Shown piece by piece: positions 40,703 through 51,987 of a stretch of 64,000 nucleotides of DNA. The notes under the pieces were generated by a model. That model had not been told where the DNA came from, searched no databases, and saw only the letters and a list, made by a program, of their open reading frames with translations. Position 1 is the stretch's first letter; each line of letters opens with the position of its first letter. Position numbers and translations under genes: made by a program. The stretch comes from Cryoendolithus antarcticus (lineage: Eukaryota > Ascomycota > Dothideomycetes > Cladosporiales > Cladosporiaceae): contig NAJO01000024.1 of NCBI GenBank assembly GCA_002077065.1, positions 372,001-436,000 on the forward strand, written 5' to 3'.

Positions 40703-43700
40703 GATGACATATGGAAGAAAGCGGAAGAAATTTGAGGCATGAGTCTCGGAAGTAAAAGATGTGTTTCCTGGGTAGCGGAAGCGGAGGCGGCGCATTTGCA
40801 TGGCGTGTGGGACGGGTTGTATAGTACCGGCGCTGCATGTGTGTCGAAGGTGACTGCACCTACGCAGTCAAGTTTGGGGTTCTGTGGGCTTTGCCTCTGT
40901 TGTGCAAGCGCATTGTGCGCTCAAGGAGGGGGACGCTCCGCTTGTAGCTACACTCTTCTTGTAGAACACACATGCACTACTCTCGCGCACGGCCGTGGTT
41001 TCAATGCACGGGAACAGCGTGCCTGGAATCACACACTGTGGGCCAGTATTCCTTTCTTGCTTTGGAAGTCCTACCCACCTACGCAGTCATCAATCTCAGA
41101 CACGAGTCTGATCTACAGATCCACGAATACCTCAAACGCGTCTACACATCCTCTGACCACCATCCCTCGTCCTCCGCAAACTCAGCGGCAATGACTATAG
41201 CCCATGCCTGCGAGCGATGCCGCGGGGATCGATGAATCCTCACGGCCGACGACACGCAAGTGCCGGGGAGGTACGACATGCAGACTCTTGAGTTGCACGG
41301 CAAGACATCCGCTACGCGGACAGGTGAACCCAGTCGTGAGCTGAAGGACCTGCAGATGGGTGGCCTCAAGTCCCTTTGGTGGGGTTGGAGAGGGTCGCAC
41401 GAGGTCAGCGTACGATCGATTTTGCACGGGAGTTTCGTCGCTGTGCGAGGGTCAAGATTTCTGCCTGTTTAAGCGCATGGGTTACCTCCGTCACTGACTC
41501 CATGCAATTCCTCTGTACAGACTGCGGGTCCTTCGTTGGGAGCCGAGCACTTGGTGCAGAGCACTAATTGGCGCGGCGTTCAGTGCGATGGTACGGGCGT
41601 GTAGGCGTGGCAGTGACTTCTCACTTCGTGTGCGATGCCTTCTGGCCGCCGGGGAAGCATGCATTGCAGAAGCCGTTGCGTTGGACTATGCAAGCGCAGC
41701 TGGGTGTGCCTGGCCGCAGTCAGGCTGAGGATTCAAGGTGGAGGTATACTTCGACGGGGATATAGGATAGCTGCGGTGATATGTCACATGCGGCATGTAA
41801 TCCGTCTGCTGCTAGTGGGCCAGCAAACTTTCACAGGTGGAGAGAGAGGAGCTCTCAACGTGCCAGCGCATTGCGCTGCGGAAGGCTCTGTCGGCTGTTG
41901 GAGTTGCTGATCGACAGGCCACGAGGAGCGAGCACACTCTAATCAGTGATCAATTTGCTCCCGTGGGGATGTGCTCGGAGCTGCCAGTGAGGCTCTCATG
42001 GTGCCTGCGGTGACAACATCATCACGTGCAAGCCTTCCTCGCTACCGGGGCTGTTGGGCCGTCGTCCTTTCGCGCAAGAGCAGCCGGAAAGGTGGGCTGG
42101 CGTGTGTTTCAGATGATTTGCGTTTCACCTCATGTCGTCAGGCGATGGCGCAAGTCCGCCGTAGACTTCGAAGGAAGAGACCGAGGCTTCGAGATCATCG
42201 CTCTTCGCGTGGTTGGTCCATGATCGGCTCTGTGTGACTTGTACGGAAGCGAGCTCGATAAGTGCTTGCGAGAATCGGAATCTTTCAACTTACTTTTCTG
42301 CCGATCTCACACCGTGCCAGTCGTGCCGATAGTTGCTAAGAGCTTCAGCCTGTGGGCGATGCTATGATGCAGACAGCCTTTGCTCGAAGGATGCACGGCG
42401 TGGAACATCAGCTCTGACAATGCACGTCCGTCGTTGGTGATGGGGTCCATGTTGTCGCAGAATCCGGTCACCTGGAATAGCATCGTTCCTTAGATAGATC
42501 GTGACTCGCGGCACGGCCATTGGGAATTTATAAGGTGACAGTGGTACCTGATCGACGTTCCTATCCAACAACTCGTGAAGTATGGCATCTGCCAATCCTG
42601 TAGTGTATCATGGCTTGTAACCTCGTGGTTGGTAGTCGTAGGTGACGCAGCGAAAGCAGTACAGCGATAACGCGTGCCGCAAGCCGTCGATCTGGACTCC
42701 AATTCAGCATCGCATCGCATCGCACATCTTCACCACCGTTAACGATCGGCAAGAATAGAAGACGAAATAAACTTTACCTACTGACCTACTAGTCACGCAA
42801 TGGCCACGCTGCACGAGCGTGGCAGTGGAGCGAGAGTCCAGCCACTCTCGCCCCGTGTCAAGTGTTTCAGATATGTTGATGCTGATCAAACAGGTACGTG
42901 AGGGAGAAGCCGCACAAGCTAGCCGGCAAATATATTTATGCAGGAACGAGCTTACCGAGCTCGCGCTAAGGCATGATGTTCACGGTGATGAACCTGAAGT
43001 GCGAGCGCAAGCGCTTGTGCGGTGGGCACGAGATGCTGTTCGTACTATGGATGATGGCTGGAGAGCAGGGTGAGCTGTGCGAACATGCAGGTGGTGATTT
43101 GTGGCCGTGTAGGCGGCTTCGGAGATTTACCATCTGATGCGGCAGACGCCGAAGAGATGCGCTGGTCTTAGATGCGAGCCGTGCGAAAAGAGGCCGACCA
43201 AGATCGCAAGCTGCTGCCCAGTCTGTCATTGAATCAGATGAACTAGATCGCGTGGAAGTCCATGCGCCAAATACACTGCAGTTGCGCAAAGCGGACTGGA
43301 CCGAACAGAAATACCTGACGTTGGGTGGGTGTATCTTGGGCAACATGCGATGTCATGGGCAGGCTAGACTGCAGTGATGCGAGCTAGAGCATGGTCGTCT
43401 GCCGGGCCATGCTCGCGTCTTCTGCGTGCGGAGACGGATGAGCTGCAGAGCGAAGCAGGGAAGGACGGGTGACCTGACTCTCGCTCAGCACGTCGGTTCC
43501 GCGTGTGGCGGGCACGGCTGTGGAGTGCTCTGGTTGAACTGTTGCAGTGATGATAGCAGACAGCCAGCACGAATGCAAGAAGCTCATAAAGACGAAGCAG
43601 TGGCTGCTGGCTGACTATGTAGGCGCCGTAGTGGGCCAGCAATGGAGGCAGTGGAAATGCTGTACGACTCTGTCAACGCAATTCGCGGTCGATGCACGGC

Positions 43701-44191
43701 GAGGCGCTTGCACATCCCTGCTTCCTCGCCAAGCCCGTTGATGCAGCGCACGGGGCAGGCTCAAAACAAGCTAGCGGGTGCTCGCGCTCGAGACACGAGT
43801 TTCAAGTCGCTCCTCAAACACTCTCCGCCCGCACCTGCTCTTACAACACCTTCATCCTCGCATAACTCACCCCGCTGCTATACTGAGAAACGCATACCAG
43901 CGACGGCCGGTCCTCGCATTGTCCCCTTCTGCCCTTCACCGACTTCATATCTGACACGCTCGCTACCCCATTTCATTCGCTTTGCTTTGCACCATTTGCT
44001 GCTTGCTCTCCCTTGCGCAGTATCACGACCTGGAGTCGTACTAGCACCAGCAAGAAGCAACCCCCCGAACGCACATCAAACCGCGTTTGAGCTTGACGTC
44101 AGCCCTTGACATCTCCTCCGCCCTTCCATACGACCACAGCACACCGCTCTGCTCGGCCCGCGACCGGCTTCGCACCTCACCGTCGGCGATC
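40703..44191. other. Gene-free stretch of 3.5 kb upstream of STE12
   Basis: The longest gap in the window. Only short overlapping frames exist on both strands, none with a family signature, and I see no transposon protein, terminal repeat or tRNA. Base composition resembles that around genes, so it is not an AT-rich RIP-mutated block. The last 350 bp are pyrimidine-rich and look like a transcribed leader. Likely content is an unusually long promoter/5' UTR, a non-coding RNA, or decayed sequence. Confidence 0.45.
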
Positions 44192-46516
44192 ATGTATCCT
44201 GTTCCGCAGCAGTCAATGGGACCGCCCCCGCCTCAGCAGCGGACTGTCGCCCCAGAGACCTTCCTGCTCGACCCAGATGCTCAGCAGAGCTTGCCTGCCG
44301 ACTCTGTCGTCGCTCTTCAGCAGGTTGACAATCGTATGCACTGCCACGCCCCGATCACGCGTCGCCAAAAGTCTAATGTGGTAGCTAATAATGGTGTGCA
44401 GTCAAGTACTTTCTCATATCAGCTCCAGTAGACTGGAGCCAAGACCAGTACATCAGGAGATTCTTACTCCCTACTGGCGAGTATGTGTCGTGTGTGTTGT
44501 GGTGAGTTCCCGATCCGGCATGCACGCAGCCTCCCGTTCCTTCCCTGACATCAGTCACCCAACAGGAGCAACCTCTTCCACATCTCTGGCACAGACATCG
44601 TGCGATGTCTTGCCTTCCGCTTCCAGGCCTTTGGCCGGCCCGTCAAGAACTCGAAGAAGTTCGAAGAGGGCATCTTCTCCGACCTTCGCAACCTGAAGTC
44701 CGGCACCGATGCGTCGCTCGAGGAACCCAAGAGTCCGTTCCTGGACTTCTTGTACAAGAACAACTGCATTCGTACGCAGAAGAAACAGAAAGTGTTCTAC
44801 TGGTACAGCGTTCCACATGACCGCCTTTTCCTCGATGCGCTCGAGCGCGACTTGAAGAGGGAGAAGATGGGTCAGGAAGCTACGACCGTCGCTGTCAACG
44901 AGCCTGCACTGTCATTCGAGTTCGACTCGTCACAGTCTCTGTTCGAGCAGCTCACGAAAGCCCAACAGAACAACCAATCCACCTTCCCGGCGCAGCCACC
45001 ATCGCACCCGCCGTCACACAGCGCATCGCCCATGCTTCGCGCCGCAGACTCGATGCCTCCGCCTTCGATGATCCCACAGCAGCAGATGATTGCTACGACT
45101 TCAGCACCGGCTCACAGTATGCCAATGCCTGCCGTCATGCATGATGACTCGCTGTCACACATACCAACTTACTCGCAGATGGCCACGCCGTCTATGCCCG
45201 CAATGCCTCCAATGCCTTCGCAAATCCAGCGAACACGTGAGCACTCCATGGGTCCGGTCTTTGACCGCAACGGTGTTCCACTCTCGCAAATCACCAACCG
45301 CCACAGCTCCATGCCAGCGTACATGGAGTACTCGCCAGCACCAAGCTTCGTCTCGTCACACTTCGAGGATTACAGTACTCGCGGCTACTCATACGAGCCA
45401 ATCACGCCACCGCAGCACCAAGTCGGGATGCCGCAAGAGGCAGCTTACATTGCGAATGAAGACACCGGTCTTTACACTGCCATCCCCGAGATGAGCTTCC
45501 AGCAACACTACAACCCACTGATGCCTACCGCACAGAGTCTAGGCGGTGCGCATTATCCCTCGTCTGGCATGCGTAGCTATGCGCAGCAGCCAGCGTACTC
45601 GGTGCTCGAGGGCTCGCCGACCTACAAGCAGCGTCGTAGGAGATCCTCGTTGACTCAAGGAATGCCGCCTTCGAGCAATCCTGCGGCCAACCCAGTCTCC
45701 GCATACGCTGCTCACCGACCAAGTGATCTTCGGCGATCTATGTCCAGCTCTGTTGTGCCTCAGGTCATTCCAGAGGGACAAGAGCACGAAGATTACCACG
45801 ACTCGCCTGCAAGCCTACACACGTCCAACAAGCGCTCTGCCGCCATGATGAACGATCACGCCGAGCTTCAGAACCTGTCTCGCCACGGCACACCTGGCGC
45901 CACTGGAGGTGCCGCCGATGGCACCCGCACCCCTCAACATCAGTCCATCCCTTACGTCCACGCCGAAGACTTCGCCAACTACAGCGGGAGCCCAAGCCAC
46001 CCGTACCCAATGCAACACCACGCCGTGCAACGCACTGCTAACGGCGTCTTCCGTCGCGCACGCAGCGCCACTGTCACAGAGCTCGGTCCGTACCCGCAGA
46101 AGTCCCACTCCTGCCCGATTCCCATGTGCGGCCGCCTTTTCAAGCGCTTAGAACACCTCAAACGCCACGTCCGCACGCACACCCAAGAGCGTCCCTATGT
46201 CTGCACACTGTGTAGCAAGGCCTTCTCCCGCAGCGACAACCTTGCTCAGCACCGTCGCACGCACGAGACAAACCCCGATGCCATTGCACCGAGCGAGGAG
46301 GAGATCGAAGAGGAGCGTGAGGCTCTGAACGATCTCGCTGAGGGGTTGGTAGATGATGGGCCGGAGGAGATGGCGGGTGCCTACCAGCCAGTGTCTATGC
46401 CTATGAGCACTGGAGGCGATTTGCAGAGCAGCATGCCTACGCATGTGGACATGAGGAGTGTGACGCACTCGGCTATGGGTATGCCGCAGTACATGATTGG
46501 GGCTGGGCATTACTAA
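44192..46516 (+). CDS. STE12: STE12-type transcription factor with C2H2 fingers
   Basis: Three exons (44192-44333, 44402-44501, 44566-46516) give 730 residues. The STE homeodomain-like region (about 40-170) is rebuilt by splicing: [19 protein letters not shown], and [26 protein letters not shown], then [19 protein letters not shown]. Two C2H2 zinc fingers at about 597-645 ([19 protein letters not shown] and [17 protein letters not shown]) mark the filamentous-fungal form. It acts below the pheromone/invasive-growth MAP kinase. The middle is Met/Pro/Gln/Ser-rich and disordered. Confidence 0.96.
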
Positions 46517-47037
46517 AGGGGTTGATTGGGTGATGAATGTACGATTGAGAAGAGGGTTGGGTAAAGTGTCACGATAGAACAGTTCAGAAGTATTGAGCAT
46601 CGAACACTGTTTCTCTCCTCTCTCGCCGGCGGCTGTTGTCGACTGAGAACGATTCCGTGTGTCTACACAGCACACGCCCTCCATAATCGCGTTTCGTCTT
46701 GCGTTGGTGTTCGAGCTTGCTACTCTCCATCGGCCCTTCATTCATGCCTTGCACTCATGAACAACACGACAAGGCTTCACACGCCTGGGACATCCCTATC
46801 TCTGACTTGGGTACCTCATCATGTGTCCAGTGTGCGCAGAAAGTGCCGAGCATCTCGAACTTGACGTTCGTCCCTCAGAGATCTACGGGTAGAGTACATT
46901 TCCACCTTTGCGACATTGAGTACTTCTCCATCCGATTCAGATTCTGCTGTCGAAGTCATCTTGTCCCACTATTGTAAATATTTGCGACGTTCCTCTCTCT
47001 CTCTCTCTGCCTCTCTCTTCACGCTCTTGGTGCCATA
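46517..47037. other. Intergenic, ADH promoter
   Basis: STE12 3' UTR followed by the dehydrogenase promoter. No additional gene seen. Confidence 0.5.
46993..47019 (+). repeat. CT-rich core promoter tract
   Basis: A (CT)8 run followed by further CT repeats, 19-45 bp before the dehydrogenase ATG. Pyrimidine-rich tracts just ahead of starts are a common fungal core-promoter feature. Confidence 0.6.
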
Positions 47038-48286
47038 ATGCCAACCACGACGGAAGCCTACGTAGCCCGGTCTTCCACTGGCGTCAAACTCGAGAAAGTC
47101 ACCTATTCCGACCCTGGCCCGCGTATGCTACTCGTTGATATTGTGGCTGCTAGTATATGCCATACGGACGTCAAAGTATCCTACTCTGCCCTCCACTACA
47201 CCCGTTCGTCCTGCTTACATCAAGATCGCAGGCAGCAGAAGGAACGTTCCACATCAAGCCTCCTCTGATCTTAGGACATGAAGGTGCCGGATATGTCAAG
47301 GCCGTCGGCTCGAACGTATCGTACGTCAAGCCTGGCGATGCTGTCGTGCTGTCTTTCGCGCATTGTGGGGAGTGCAAGTTCTGCCTGTCAGGACGGCAAC
47401 CTTACTGTCTTCACTTGCCGCGGTGGAACTTCTCTGGTCGGGCATTAGACGGCGAGGCGGACGGAGTGGTAGTGAAAGACGAGAAAGGGGAGGCGATCAA
47501 TGGGCTGTTCTTCGGGCAGAGCTCGATGAGTCGGGTAGCATTGGTGCACGAGAGTAGTTGTGTGAAGGTTGATGTGAAGAGTAGAGGGGAGTTGGAGGTT
47601 TGTGCTAGTCTAGGTGTATGTCTCTCTCCCGATATTGCCTTCCAATTCCCTTCATTGACCTTGCAACACAGTGCGGTATCCAAACTGGCGCCGGCAGCAT
47701 CTGGAACGTCGCCCGCTCGCCCGTAGGCTCTTCTATCGTCATCTTCGGCGGCGGCGCAGTCGGTCTCTCGGCCTTGCTTGCAGCGAAGACAACAGCTCCT
47801 GGCTCTTTGGTACTGGTGGACACCTCGCAAACGAAGCTCGACATCATACCCTCTCAGATCCTTTCCGGCGTCACAGTCCTGAACTCCAGGGACCTCACGC
47901 ACGACGGTCTGGTAGCCAAACTTCAGCAGCTTTCCACAGACGGAGAGGGCACGGACTTCGCACTCGACTGTGTTGGCAACGAGCGCGTGATCGCCGCAGC
48001 AGCTGACTGCCTCACGAAGCGCGGCACGGTCATGACGATAGGTAGCACGAGTACAACGCAGGCTGTATTCAAGACCGAGAAATTCCTGGTCTTTGGCTTG
48101 ACGTACAGGGGCATGCATCAAGGCGACTCGGTGCCGAGGGTCATGATCCCGGAGATGGTTAGGCAGTGGAGGGCAGGGAGGTTTCCGTTTGATAAGCTGT
48201 TGACGAGATTTAATTTCAAGGATTTGGAGAAGGCGCTGGGGGAGATGCATGGCGGGATGGTGGTGAAGCCTTTGCTGGTTGTTTGA
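47038..48286 (+). CDS. Zinc-dependent alcohol dehydrogenase (MDR family)
   Basis: Three exons (47038-47175, 47232-47615, 47672-48286) give 378 residues. Catalytic zinc region: SICHTDVK (Cys41) and GHEGAG (61-66). Four structural-zinc cysteines are in HCGECKFCLSGRQPYC. The nucleotide-binding loop is FGGGAVGLSALLA with the acidic VLVDTS at the end of beta-2, suggesting NAD preference. It looks most like aryl/benzyl-alcohol dehydrogenases. Introns are 56 nt each. Not linked to an obvious pathway gene; it is convergent with ELF1. Confidence 0.92.
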
Positions 48287-48805
48287 CAGGCCAATGAACA
48301 GGGAGGAGGTTGATGCTGGAACAAAGCTATGCATAAAGAGCAGCATATAGAGATTAGCAGAATGTTTACTCTTGCTACATAGTACTTCCGCTTCGACGCA
48401 GCAGTCCCATGACCATAGACCACAGCCAAACAGTGTGCTTCTGCATTGGCTCCCTAAGCCCCTTATGATCACGACATACAGCTTGCAGAACCCGCATGCA
48501 TCCATGCCTCGTTCCTGATCACAGACTCTTCACCTCATCATTCACTCTCACGCCTATATTCCGCCGGTTTTGGCGAGCCGAAGCCGGGGTAGTAACCTCC
48601 ATGGCCATCTTTATGCATGACGCGCTCGGCCAGGGGTGGTGTCTGAAGCTTGCATGGTCGCATTCTCACGTTTCGGCCAAAGCCAAATTGACGACGCTGT
48701 ATTTCGCGCCGTGACATTGCGTTCAATGTGCACATCGCGCGTGACAGAGGCAATCAGGCTGTGTGGGTCTCTCCATGTCATGTTCTTGGGTATCATATGT
48801 TCTCA
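48287..48805. other. Intergenic between convergent genes
   Basis: Shared 3' region of the dehydrogenase and ELF1. Short frames only. Confidence 0.5.
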
Positions 48806-49334
48806 TCAATCCTCATCGCCGAAGTCATCGACTTCTGCTCCCTCATCATCGATGAAGCCGTCGTCCTCCGCTGTCACCTTCTCACCCGGGGCTAGTCCAC
48901 CCCTTGCCCGCGATTGAGTAAGCCCTCGCCCTTGCGATGGTCGCGACGTGGCTGTGCCTGTGGCTGTGCCCTCCTGTGCTACTGCCTCGCATGCGTCTAT
49001 CCAGTCAAAATAGACATCGACGGGTTGTGTGAGATCTGTGCCCTTTGTCAGTGAGGCGCTCAACTCAGGGAAGCGAAAACCCAGCTTACATGTTGAAGAC
49101 ATCTGATAGTTCGCAACGCAGTTCTTGCATGTCAGGCTTGCGACTCCCGCCTTCTTGTCGATCTTGGTTGATACTGAGTTCTCCGAGTTGCAGAACACGC
49201 ACTTGAACGTCGTGGCAAGAGGTTCGCGCTGCGGCTTTGTCAGTCACTCACTCGGGATCAGATTAAGAAGTTGACCACGCTCATACCTTCTTCGGACCTT
49301 GTGGACCACGGGACGACTTCTTTCGCTTGCCCAT
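48806..49334 (-). CDS. ELF1: Transcription elongation factor Elf1
   Basis: Three exons (49334-49287, 49228-49090, 49035-48806) give 138 residues. MGKRKKSSRGPQGPKK is the classic basic start. It is followed by the zinc ribbon FKCVFCNSENSV...LTCKNC (two CxxC pairs) and QPVDVYFDWIDACEAVA. The C-terminus is acidic (EDDGFIDDEGAEVDDFGDED), as in fungal and plant forms. Elf1 travels with RNA polymerase II and helps it pass nucleosomes. The first exon is only 48 nt and is confirmed by the family N-terminus. Confidence 0.95.
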
Positions 49335-49881
49335 AGTGGGGGTGTGTTGTATGTGTTGAGGTGGTAGAGTTGCCTAAGTGATCGCAACGGGTGTGTCGAA
49401 GCGAGTGAGTAATGACACACTAACTGTAAGAGAAAGGCCGGTGGACTACGTGAGTTTATGATATACACCATCGACCTCTGAGGACGCATTGGTGCACTGA
49501 TGTGAGGACGCGCTGGCACGGAGCGGACCGGCAGATCGCCAACCTTGTGACTAAGCACATCTCCTCCACATGAGCTCCACCAACGGCGGGCTGCTATCTG
49601 AGCCGAGAGCTATGTGGCTATTGACTATGAGCCTCCTGATGCACGACCGCTGGTACCTTGCATATCGTTCAGTAGCGATCAACTAGACTCTTCCTTTTCT
49701 ACCGTCTCCCAGCATCTATTCTCTCCCATCTCGATCGATCATCGTCTCACCCCCAAGCAAGCAAGCAGCATTGTCAGCATCTCTGTCCTCTGTCAGGCAC
49801 ACTAACGTAGCTTCCGGTCTACAGCCCCAGTGATAAAAGTCCAAATAGTCTCGCGAGACGGTGCTGAAGTCGACCACGATC
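49335..49881. promoter_or_regulatory. Divergent promoter, ELF1 and URC1
   Basis: 547 bp between divergent starts; no reading frame or named site that I can defend. Confidence 0.4.
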
Positions 49882-51480
49882 ATGGCCACCAACGGCACGC
49901 CTCCAGCCGACACACATGCATTACTACTCGAGATCTTGGCGTCCATCAAGTCGCTTAGACAAGACCATGTAGGTCTGTCATCAACAGTCGACGCGATCGA
50001 AGGGCGTGTCAACACACTTGCCGGCGTCAAGCAACTAAAAGATGGCCTTGCACGCGATGCCAGTATAGCCAGTCCCAAGATCCCACCCATGGTGCATCGC
50101 TCGCGTGAGAGCATCACGTCGCTAGACGGCGATGGTAAAGATGTCAACCCTGACGCGCCTTTGTCAACATCGCCGCCACCTCGGAGACCGAGTACGACAT
50201 CAAAGATCATTCTCACATCGTACCCTGGTCAGTCTGGCGTTGATCCCATCTCGTTGAAGTGGGGAGCGAGCGATCCCAAGGAGAGGGGGCCTGTTGTCGT
50301 TAACCGTGGCTCTACAACGATACGGAAACGCAACGCAGTCGGTGCACATGGTGGCTCGTACGCGATCTACTACGCTCTCGCAGTCGGCTCACAACAACTT
50401 AACACTGACCATATTCCTGACTTCACCAATACTGAGCCTGCCGCAAACATTGGTCCCTTCCCGGCCTGGGGTGATCCCAAGAAGATCGTTGCCATGGATC
50501 CTCTCGGTCATCTCGCACCCTGGCTCTTCAAAGACATAATACAAAAGGACCACGTCGACATCCGCCCAACGATAGCCGTTACTCGGGCGCACATGCTCCT
50601 TCCTGAACTGAAGGAGAGTGTCGCTGCCGGCCGCCTAGTGCCCGACGGCACGATCTGCATGAACGACAAAGGCGAACTAGCAGTCACAAAAGTAGCCGTA
50701 GAACCAGTCTGGTACCTCCCTGGCATCGCCGAGCGCTTCAATATAGACGAAGGCACACTTCGTCGCTCACTCTTCGAGAACACAGGCGGCAGCTATCCCG
50801 AGCTCATAACTCGCAACGATATTAAAGTCTTTCTCCCGCCCATAGGCGGCCTGACAGTCTACATCTTCGGCGACCCAGCCAAGATGAGCGACGAGAAGCT
50901 CAGTCTCGCCCTACGCGTCCACGACGAGTGCAACGGCTCCGACGTCTTCGGCTCAGATATCTGCACCTGCCGCCCCTACCTAATATTCGGCATCGAAGAA
51001 GCCGTCAAAGAAGCGCAGAAAGGCGGCTCGGGAGTGGTAATCTACTTCCGCAAAGAAGGCCGCGCCCTCGGCGAAGTAACCAAATACCTCGTCTACAATG
51101 CGCGCAAACGCGGCTCAGACAAAGCATCCGAGTACTTCAAACGCACGGAAAACATCGCAGGCGTGAAAGACATGCGGTTCCAATCCCTCATGCCTGATAT
51201 CTTGCACTGGCTCGGGATCAAAAAAATCGATCGTATGCTGAGCATGAGCGATATGAAGCATGATGCTATTGTTGAGCAGGGGATTCCTATTATTGAGAGA
51301 GTGCCTATACCCGACGAGCTGATTCCGGAGGACGGGAAGGTGGAGATTGATGCGAAGATTCATGCTGGTTACTTTACTACGGGGAGGGTCATGACGCTTG
51401 AGGAGTTGGGGAGTGTGCAGGGACGGCCGTGGGAGGATGTCGATGTGAGTGATTTGTTGAAAGGGTTCGCGGAAATGTAG
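49882..51480 (+). CDS. URC1: URC1-like GTP cyclohydrolase II homologue
   Basis: Intronless, 532 residues from 49882 (an ATG 21 bp upstream is also in frame). The C-terminal half is RibA-like: RVHDECNGSDVFGSDICTC keeps the three zinc cysteines, and YFRKEGRALGEVTKYL matches the RQEGRGIG active-site segment. The N-terminal half (GAHGGSYAIYYALAVGSQQL, WGDPKKIVAMDPLGHLAPW) is specific to the uracil catabolism protein Urc1 of fungi and some bacteria. In Lachancea kluyveri it is needed for use of uracil as nitrogen source; the true riboflavin enzyme is a separate gene. Confidence 0.9.
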   Translation: MATNGTPPADTHALLLEILASIKSLRQDHVGLSSTVDAIEGRVNTLAGVKQLKDGLARDASIASPKIPPMVHRSRESITSLDGDGKDVNPDAPLSTSPPPRRPSTTSKIILTSYPGQSGVDPISLKWGASDPKERGPVVVNRGSTTIRKRNAVGAHGGSYAIYYALAVGSQQLNTDHIPDFTNTEPAANIGPFPAWGDPKKIVAMDPLGHLAPWLFKDIIQKDHVDIRPTIAVTRAHMLLPELKESVAAGRLVPDGTICMNDKGELAVTKVAVEPVWYLPGIAERFNIDEGTLRRSLFENTGGSYPELITRNDIKVFLPPIGGLTVYIFGDPAKMSDEKLSLALRVHDECNGSDVFGSDICTCRPYLIFGIEEAVKEAQKGGSGVVIYFRKEGRALGEVTKYLVYNARKRGSDKASEYFKRTENIAGVKDMRFQSLMPDILHWLGIKKIDRMLSMSDMKHDAIVEQGIPIIERVPIPDELIPEDGKVEIDAKIHAGYFTTGRVMTLEELGSVQGRPWEDVDVSDLLKGFAEM

Positions 51481-51987
51481 CGTTGACTGACTTTTGCGCC
51501 AGCATTGAATGGATTGGAGTCTGAGGTGCCTGGTAAGCGGTCGACTGTTGGTTGCTGAGTGTGATATGATTCAAGGATGAAATCGGAAGGTATACACTGG
51601 GGGCTGCTGAGCGTCTAGATTATGTTGCCGGTGTCCACTGGCTTGAGAGAGGCTTTTGAGATCGTCTCTGCTCGGGAACAGCCCTGCAAGCCACCGCTAT
51701 GGACTTGCGTACAACCTAGTGGGACGTCAATCGACATGATAATGCCATTGTCTTGCACTCGAGTTGAAGCAAATGCTTTACGAATCGCTTCTCATGAGAT
51801 GAACGGGGGGGTGTCTGTACTTGAAGGCCGCGGCAAAGGCGGACATGAACTCCAGAGCTTTGACCATTTTAGAAAGTCGTCGAACATCTCGTGTGACATT
51901 TGATGAAGGATATCCTGTTCTCCACATCCTCTGTACTATCTTGAGATACCCCATTCCCATCCCTTCTCATCTGTCATTGTACTCGTA
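51481..51987. other. Intergenic, HSP60 promoter
   Basis: No coding signal. It contains a weak heat-shock-element-like array, listed separately. Confidence 0.5.
51872..51889. promoter_or_regulatory. Weak heat-shock-element-like array before HSP60
   Basis: GAA-ag-TCG-tc-GAA-ca-TCT at exact 5-bp phasing: two perfect GAA units 10 bp apart, each followed by a one-mismatch TTC. It lies 99-116 bp upstream of the ATG of a classic heat-shock gene. The match is suggestive only. Confidence 0.35.

Noticed and set aside
41814..43642. Shared 13-mer AGTGGGCCAGCAA at 41814 and 43630
   Set aside because: Several dozen such matches are expected by chance in 64 kb; no extension on either side, so not a terminal repeat.
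47411..48505. 364-codon antisense frame over the dehydrogenase
   Set aside because: The sense strand encodes a complete zinc alcohol dehydrogenase with correct splicing; the antisense product has no family features.
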